Notes under the pieces: generated by a model
The model's input: only the letters and a program-made list of their open reading frames with translations
What the model was told of the DNA's origin: nothing
Databases searched by the model: none
In this document: positions 40,197 to 43,737 of the stretch, piece by piece
Numbering within the stretch: the first letter of the stretch is position 1
How the letters are laid out: every line of letters begins with the position of its first letter
Made by a program: the position numbers and the translations under genes
Source: Ruminococcaceae bacterium UBA1405
Lineage (GTDB): Bacteria > Bacillota > Clostridia > Oscillospirales > Ruminococcaceae
Length of the DNA stretch: 43,737 nucleotides
Assembly (NCBI GenBank): GCA_002305685.1
Contig: DBQB01000062.1
Location: 1 to 43,737, forward strand
Direction of reading: 5' to 3'

Positions 40197-40754
40197 TCAT
40201 TTACAGTACCAGACCTCTTCAAAAACCAGAGTGGTCTCCAAACTTTCAAACCAGTCCAGCACCGGTCCATCCTGCATATAACCGGGATTGTAAAAATACA
40301 GCGCGCCGCCAGTCACATCCGGGATCTGCAGAGCGTCCGCCACCGCTGAGCGCACCTGCGCGCTCACCGGGCGCTCCTGGTCATAATAGTTGTGAATGGC
40401 GGTAAACTGGCCGGGCTGATGCAGCACCTGTTCCACCGTATCAGGAAACAGTGGGCTCTCCACACGGTTGAGCACCACATGGGCCACGGCAATCATCGAG
40501 TCCCGGGAACAATATCCCACCTCATGCATCACCACTGCTTCCAACATTCTAATCTCCCGCTCGGTCATCTGATAGACTCCGTCATCGGCGGCGGATACTT
40601 GCAGCTGCATCATTATCGTTATTACCGTCGTCATTATGATAACTACCACTTTCTTAGCACAGTGACACAGCAATGCAAACCGCCGGCGCTCTATCGTTTC
40701 TATCATATTTATATTACTACAAAAGCGTGATGACGTAAACATCCTTTGTACCAT
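40197..40754 (-). CDS. SleB/CwlJ-type cell wall hydrolase
   Basis: A 185-residue hydrolase_2 (SleB/CwlJ) family protein that acts on peptidoglycan; the family degrades spore cortex during germination. A basic N-terminus and a hydrophobic segment (VVVIIMTTVITIMMQLQVSA), probably a signal peptide or anchor, precede the catalytic domain. The domain is seen as EIRMLEAVVMHEVGYCSRDSMIAVAHVVLNRVESPLFPDTVEQVLHQPGQF with the catalytic Glu in this first helix region. It ends with ALYFYNPGY. The start at 40754 is set by AAAGGATG 7 bases upstream. A sequence resembling a SigG promoter lies 42 bp upstream of the start, in keeping with forespore synthesis. Confidence 0.87.
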   Translation of the reverse strand: MVQRMFTSSRFCSNINMIETIERRRFALLCHCAKKVVVIIMTTVITIMMQLQVSAADDGVYQMTEREIRMLEAVVMHEVGYCSRDSMIAVAHVVLNRVESPLFPDTVEQVLHQPGQFTAIHNYYDQERPVSAQVRSAVADALQIPDVTGGALYFYNPGYMQDGPVLDWFESLETTLVFEEVWYCK

Positions 40755-40795
40755 TGAGAACATCCTTTCTTTCTGCAAATCAAAATGGTTTGCCT

Positions 40796-40825
40796 TAGTC
40801 TGGGATCTCCCCAAAGGTTTTATGC
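40796..40825 (-). promoter_or_regulatory. SigG/SigF-like promoter of the cortex hydrolase
   Basis: On the minus strand, GCATA (40825-40821), 18 bp, CAGACTA (40802-40796), against the SigG consensus GMATR-N16/18-CATNMTA (5/5 and 6/7). Confidence 0.45.
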
Positions 40826-41083
40826 ACACAAAAGATATATAAATTCTGGAAAATTACCTTTTTTTAGGGAATACTCCGTCTGCCGACACCGCATCTCTCT
40901 GCGCGGTCATTCTCCAAATACGGGCCAAAGTGAGCCGAAAACGGCGCCCTCTCAGAGCTGATTGGGCTCAAAAAGGACGCCGGTAACCGTGTGTTTTGGG
41001 GGCGCATTTTCCCCCTTTGAGCTGCCAAACCTCCCGCGCATCTACGACAGAGCCAGCGAGACATATTAGCTACAAAACAGCGC
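40826..41083. other. Intergenic stretch without recognised gene
   Basis: I see no supported gene or clear terminator here. A short GGGGG/CCCCC hairpin with TTT near 41010-41025 is the only structure noted. The absence of a terminator behind the ABC gene is not explained. Confidence 0.5.
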
Positions 41084-42832
41084 TCAGCCCATCGCGGAAG
41101 GAGCCAGCACGTCCTGCTCCATATGGCGGAACTGGGACTGATACAGACCATAATAGATACCGCCCAGCTTCATCAGCTCTTCATGACTGCCCCGCTCCTG
41201 AACCCCCTGGCTGGTCAATACAATGATCTCATCGGCATTTTTGATGGTGGAAAGCCGATGCGCCACCACCATAGTGGTACGCCCGCGGGAGAGCTCCTCC
41301 AAAGATTTCTGGATCATAATCTCGGTGGCATTGTCCAGCGCAGAGGTGGCCTCATCCAGAATCAAAATCTGGGGATTTTTCAGAAATACCCGGGCAATGG
41401 AGATACGCTGTTTCTGTCCGCCGGAAAGTTTGACCCCCCGCTCGCCGATATAGGTATCATAGCCATCCGGCAGCGTTTCAATATACTCGTGAATGTTGGC
41501 CTTCTTGGCGGCGTCGATGATCTCCTCCTCGGTGGCGTCCAAACGCCCATAAGCAATGTTTTCCCGGATGGTACCGGTAAAGAGAAAAACATCCTGCTGC
41601 ACAATGCCGATATTCTGACGCAGCGATGCAAAGGAGATATCCCGCACATCCACCCCGTCAATGAGGATTCGTCCTCCGGTCAGCTCATAAAACCGGGGCA
41701 CCAGATGACACAGGGTGGTCTTTCCGCCGCCGGACGGTCCGACCAGTGCCACCGTCTTGCCAGGAGCGATGGTGATGTTCAGATGGCTCAGAATGGTTTT
41801 GCTCTCGTCATAGGTAAAGCTGACATCCTCAAAGCGGATTTCACCCTTCACATTTTTCAGTTCCAGACCTTTGAGAGACTCCTGCTCGGTGGCGGTGTGG
41901 ATCAGTTCATGGAACCGTTTGTAACCGGTCATTCCCTGCTGCAGCTGTTCCACAAAGGCGATCAGTTTGCGGATGGGATTGAGGAACATACTGATAAACA
42001 GCATATACGCCACGAAATCGCCCAGGGTGATGGTCCCGTTAAAGGTAAACAGGCCGCCCAACACCAGCACCACCACATTGAGCAGATCAATGATCAAAGT
42101 AGTGCCGGAATTAAACTCACCCATCGCCTGATAGGCGCGGCTTCTGGCCGCCACATAGGAATCGTTGTTTTTCTGGAATTTGTTTGCTTCATGTTCACTG
42201 GCGTTGAAGGCACGGGAAACCCGGATACCGGAAATGCTGTTTTCCAGCGAGGCGTTGACCTCCGCGACCTGAACACGGGTTTCGGTAAAGGTCCTGGACA
42301 TTTTGATCCGTTTGGTCATCGCAAACCAGATCAGGAAGGGTAAGAAGATGAAGATCAGCACCGTCAACAGCACATTGATGCTGCAAAGATAGGTGAAGGA
42401 GCCGATGAGCATCACCAGAGAGATAAAGAGGTCCTCCGGTCCGTGGTGGGCAAGCTCCGAGACGTCCATCAGATCGTTCATAATCCGGGACATAATCACG
42501 CCGGTTTTGTGATCGTCAAAGTAAGAAAATGGAAGTTTTTGCAGATGGCGAAAGACATCCCAACGCATCTGCGCCTGCATATTCACACCGACTACGTGCC
42601 CATAATACTGCATGAAGTAGTTCATACCCGCCTTGACCAGATACAGTACCAACAAAACGCCGGTACTCATCAGCAGGGGATTGAGCTGACGGTTTGGAAT
42701 ATAATCGTTGAGCATCCATCGGGTGACGATAGGATACACCAGATCGATCAGCGCTACCAGAAAAGCCGCAGCCATATCCAACGCAAACATCTTTCGCTGG
42801 GGTTTATAGTAGCTGACAAATTCTCGAAACAT
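41084..42832 (-). CDS. ABC exporter (MsbA/LmrA-like half-transporter)
   Basis: A 582-residue fused permease-ATPase. Six membrane helices occupy residues 1-320. The ATPase domain has Walker A GPSGGGKTT near residue 364, a Q-loop in IGIVQQDVFLFTGTIRENIAYG, an intact LSGGQKQR signature, Walker B ILILDEATSALD with Glu, and the switch His in VVAHRLST. All catalytic residues are present, so it can act as a homodimer. The substrate is unknown; lipids or drugs are usual for this group. GGAGG lies 7 bases upstream of ATG 42832. Monocistronic, with its own promoter. Confidence 0.93.
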   Translation of the reverse strand: MFREFVSYYKPQRKMFALDMAAAFLVALIDLVYPIVTRWMLNDYIPNRQLNPLLMSTGVLLVLYLVKAGMNYFMQYYGHVVGVNMQAQMRWDVFRHLQKLPFSYFDDHKTGVIMSRIMNDLMDVSELAHHGPEDLFISLVMLIGSFTYLCSINVLLTVLIFIFLPFLIWFAMTKRIKMSRTFTETRVQVAEVNASLENSISGIRVSRAFNASEHEANKFQKNNDSYVAARSRAYQAMGEFNSGTTLIIDLLNVVVLVLGGLFTFNGTITLGDFVAYMLFISMFLNPIRKLIAFVEQLQQGMTGYKRFHELIHTATEQESLKGLELKNVKGEIRFEDVSFTYDESKTILSHLNITIAPGKTVALVGPSGGGKTTLCHLVPRFYELTGGRILIDGVDVRDISFASLRQNIGIVQQDVFLFTGTIRENIAYGRLDATEEEIIDAAKKANIHEYIETLPDGYDTYIGERGVKLSGGQKQRISIARVFLKNPQILILDEATSALDNATEIMIQKSLEELSRGRTTMVVAHRLSTIKNADEIIVLTSQGVQERGSHEELMKLGGIYYGLYQSQFRHMEQDVLAPSAMG

Positions 42833-42912
42833 ATCTCATCCTCCATTGTGTCATATCTGCACTAAGCGGCAAACGCCGCCTTTCGATGTGCTGTCCGTTT
42901 GATCGTCATTTT

Positions 42913-42941
42913 ATTATAACCCCAAGCTACTGTAAAAACAA
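42913..42941 (-). promoter_or_regulatory. SigA promoter of the ABC exporter
   Basis: On the minus strand, TTGTTT (42941-42936), 17 bp, TATAAT (42918-42913). Confidence 0.7.
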
Positions 42942-43036
42942 TCCCCCTTCCTTCCCCGTCGTCCCCACAACAAAAAACGGTGAGAACAGCGAAAATCGCA
43001 GGAGAAGGTGGAAAAACGGCTGTATGATGGAGAATA

Positions 43037-43065
43037 TTGATTTTGTTTTGGGGATATTTTATAAT
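43037..43065 (+). promoter_or_regulatory. SigA promoter of the IlvD/Edd-family gene
   Basis: TTGATT (43037-43042), 17 bp, TATAAT (43060-43065), 46 bp before the start. Confidence 0.75.
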
Positions 43066-43111
43066 TTGTGATAACCACAGAGTCAAGATTGGTTTACAAG
43101 GAGTGAGTGAT

Positions 43112-43737
43112 ATGATCAGTCAAAAAATCCGCGCCATCGCGCCGGAACAGGATCCCCTGCGCATGGGGATGGGCTGGACGGTGGAAGATCTATCCAAACC
43201 ACAGATTATGGTGGAGAGCACCTTTGGCGACAGTCATCCTGGCAGCGCCCATCTTTTGGGATTGGTGGAGGAGGCTGTAGCCGGAATTGAGCAGCATCAC
43301 GGCAAAGCAGCCCGCTATTTTACAACCGATATCTGCGACGGTATGGCGCAGGGGCACGACGGCATCAACTATTCCCTGGCAAGCCGGGACGCCATCTGCA
43401 ATATGATTGAGATTCATGCCGGCGCCACTCCCTTTGACGGAGGAGTTTTTATCGCCAGCTGTGACAAGGGGATGCCCGCCCATCTGATGGGAATTGGACG
43501 GGTAAATATCCCGTCTATTGTGGTGGCAGGAGGGGTTATGGATGCCTATCCCCTGTGCGACCCGATAAAGGATATCAAAAAGGATCTTTTGACCCTGGAA
43601 CAGATCGGCATCTATTCCGCCCAAAAGGAGCGCGGAGAGATCGACGACAGCGCTCTTTCCTGGTATAAGCAGCACGCTTGTCCTTCCTGCGGCGCCTGTT
43701 CCTTTATGGGGACCGCCTCCACCATGCAGATCATGGC
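43112..43737 (+). CDS. IlvD/Edd family dehydratase (5' part, runs off window)
   Basis: The first 208 codons of an Fe-S dehydratase of the IlvD/Edd family; the gene continues beyond the window. It begins MISQKIRAIAPEQDPLRMGMGW with AAGGAG 8 bases upstream. Iron-sulfur cluster cysteines are visible in FIASCDKGMPAHLMG and ACPSCGACSFMGTAS. HDGINYSLASRDAICNMIEIHAGATPFDGG replaces the usual IlvD wording and is nearer to the sugar-acid dehydratase branch (YjhG/YagF-like) than to dihydroxy-acid dehydratase of valine synthesis. The exact substrate cannot be decided from this part. Confidence 0.88.
   Translation, partial: MISQKIRAIAPEQDPLRMGMGWTVEDLSKPQIMVESTFGDSHPGSAHLLGLVEEAVAGIEQHHGKAARYFTTDICDGMAQGHDGINYSLASRDAICNMIEIHAGATPFDGGVFIASCDKGMPAHLMGIGRVNIPSIVVAGGVMDAYPLCDPIKDIKKDLLTLEQIGIYSAQKERGEIDDSALSWYKQHACPSCGACSFMGTASTMQIM

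Noticed and set aside
41123..42343. Plus-strand open frame of 406 codons opposite the ABC exporter
   Set aside because: Complement of a complete ABC transporter; no start signals or domains.
1..43737. CRISPR arrays, insertion sequences with inverted ends, rRNA genes
   Set aside because: No regularly spaced direct repeats, transposase genes or rRNA-like sequence were recognised.

Overview
The window looks like a chromosomal segment of an anaerobic, spore-forming member of Clostridia. The inference rests on endospore genes (sigG, yabP, yabQ, a YlmC/YmxH protein, a SleB-like cortex hydrolase, a SpoIIM-like membrane protein), a tRNA-Trp T-box in front of trpS, a reverse rubrerythrin, ClpC, strong AGGAGG ribosome binding sites and intermediate GC content. 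A gut Oscillospiraceae/Ruminococcaceae (Clostridium cluster IV) is the best guess. It cannot be proved from the sequence alone, because there are no rRNA genes here.

Layout. 1-2.7 kb: a two-gene minus-strand unit of a radical-SAM/B12-like protein and its usual partner. 2.75-4.1 kb: T-box controlled trpS. 4.1-8.3 kb: membrane proteins (SpoIIM-like, YesL family), a membrane diguanylate cyclase and an HTH regulator with membrane helices. 8.5-10.7 kb: an isolated phage tail/baseplate-like gene with its own promoter and terminator. 10.9-14.7 kb: a pair of half-ABC exporters. 15-17.6 kb: an intracellular GH28 enzyme and asnA. 17.6-20.1 kb: clpC. 20.2-20.6 kb: two tandem paralogous tiny Cys-rich membrane peptides. 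20.8-24.4 kb: an unknown membrane-anchored protein, a TSCPD protein, a thioesterase, tRNA-Gly(GCC), YlmC, a PH-domain protein and sigG. 24.6-26.3 kb: a polyprenyl-phosphate sugar transferase, a GT2 glycosyltransferase, and a 36-residue Asn/Gln-rich peptide on the other strand. 26.7-31.5 kb: rubrerythrin, a Gfo/Idh/MocA dehydrogenase with a TIM-barrel isomerase, a small unknown protein and an M3 oligopeptidase. 31.6-34.8 kb: an amidohydrolase, then the conserved sporulation/division cluster yabP-yabQ-divIC-yabR. 35-38.3 kb: a surface protein gene with a Ser-rich stalk and FN3-like repeats, cut in two by a 1.67-kb foreign insert. 38.4-42.9 kb: pyrE, a thioredoxin reductase, the cortex hydrolase and another ABC exporter. 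The window ends inside an IlvD/Edd dehydratase gene.

The most unusual observation is the insert at 35483-37153. The two halves of the FN3 gene rejoin perfectly in frame if the insert is removed at a shared AC dinucleotide, as expected for a serine-recombinase crossover. The insert encodes a serine recombinase lacking its catalytic N-terminus, a lipoprotein, a zinc-ribbon membrane protein and a small truncated ORF. When the insert ends are joined, the small ORF and the recombinase remnant also become one continuous frame. It could be a site-specific intervening element, a decayed insertion, or an assembly join; read data would decide. Other points of interest are the tandem Cys-rich peptides, the orphan phage-tail-like gene, the Asn/Gln-rich micropeptide, and forespore-type promoter sequences in front of sigG and the cortex hydrolase.

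Most transcription units are bounded by clear Rho-independent terminators, and many have SigA promoters with 17-bp spacers, which are listed individually.
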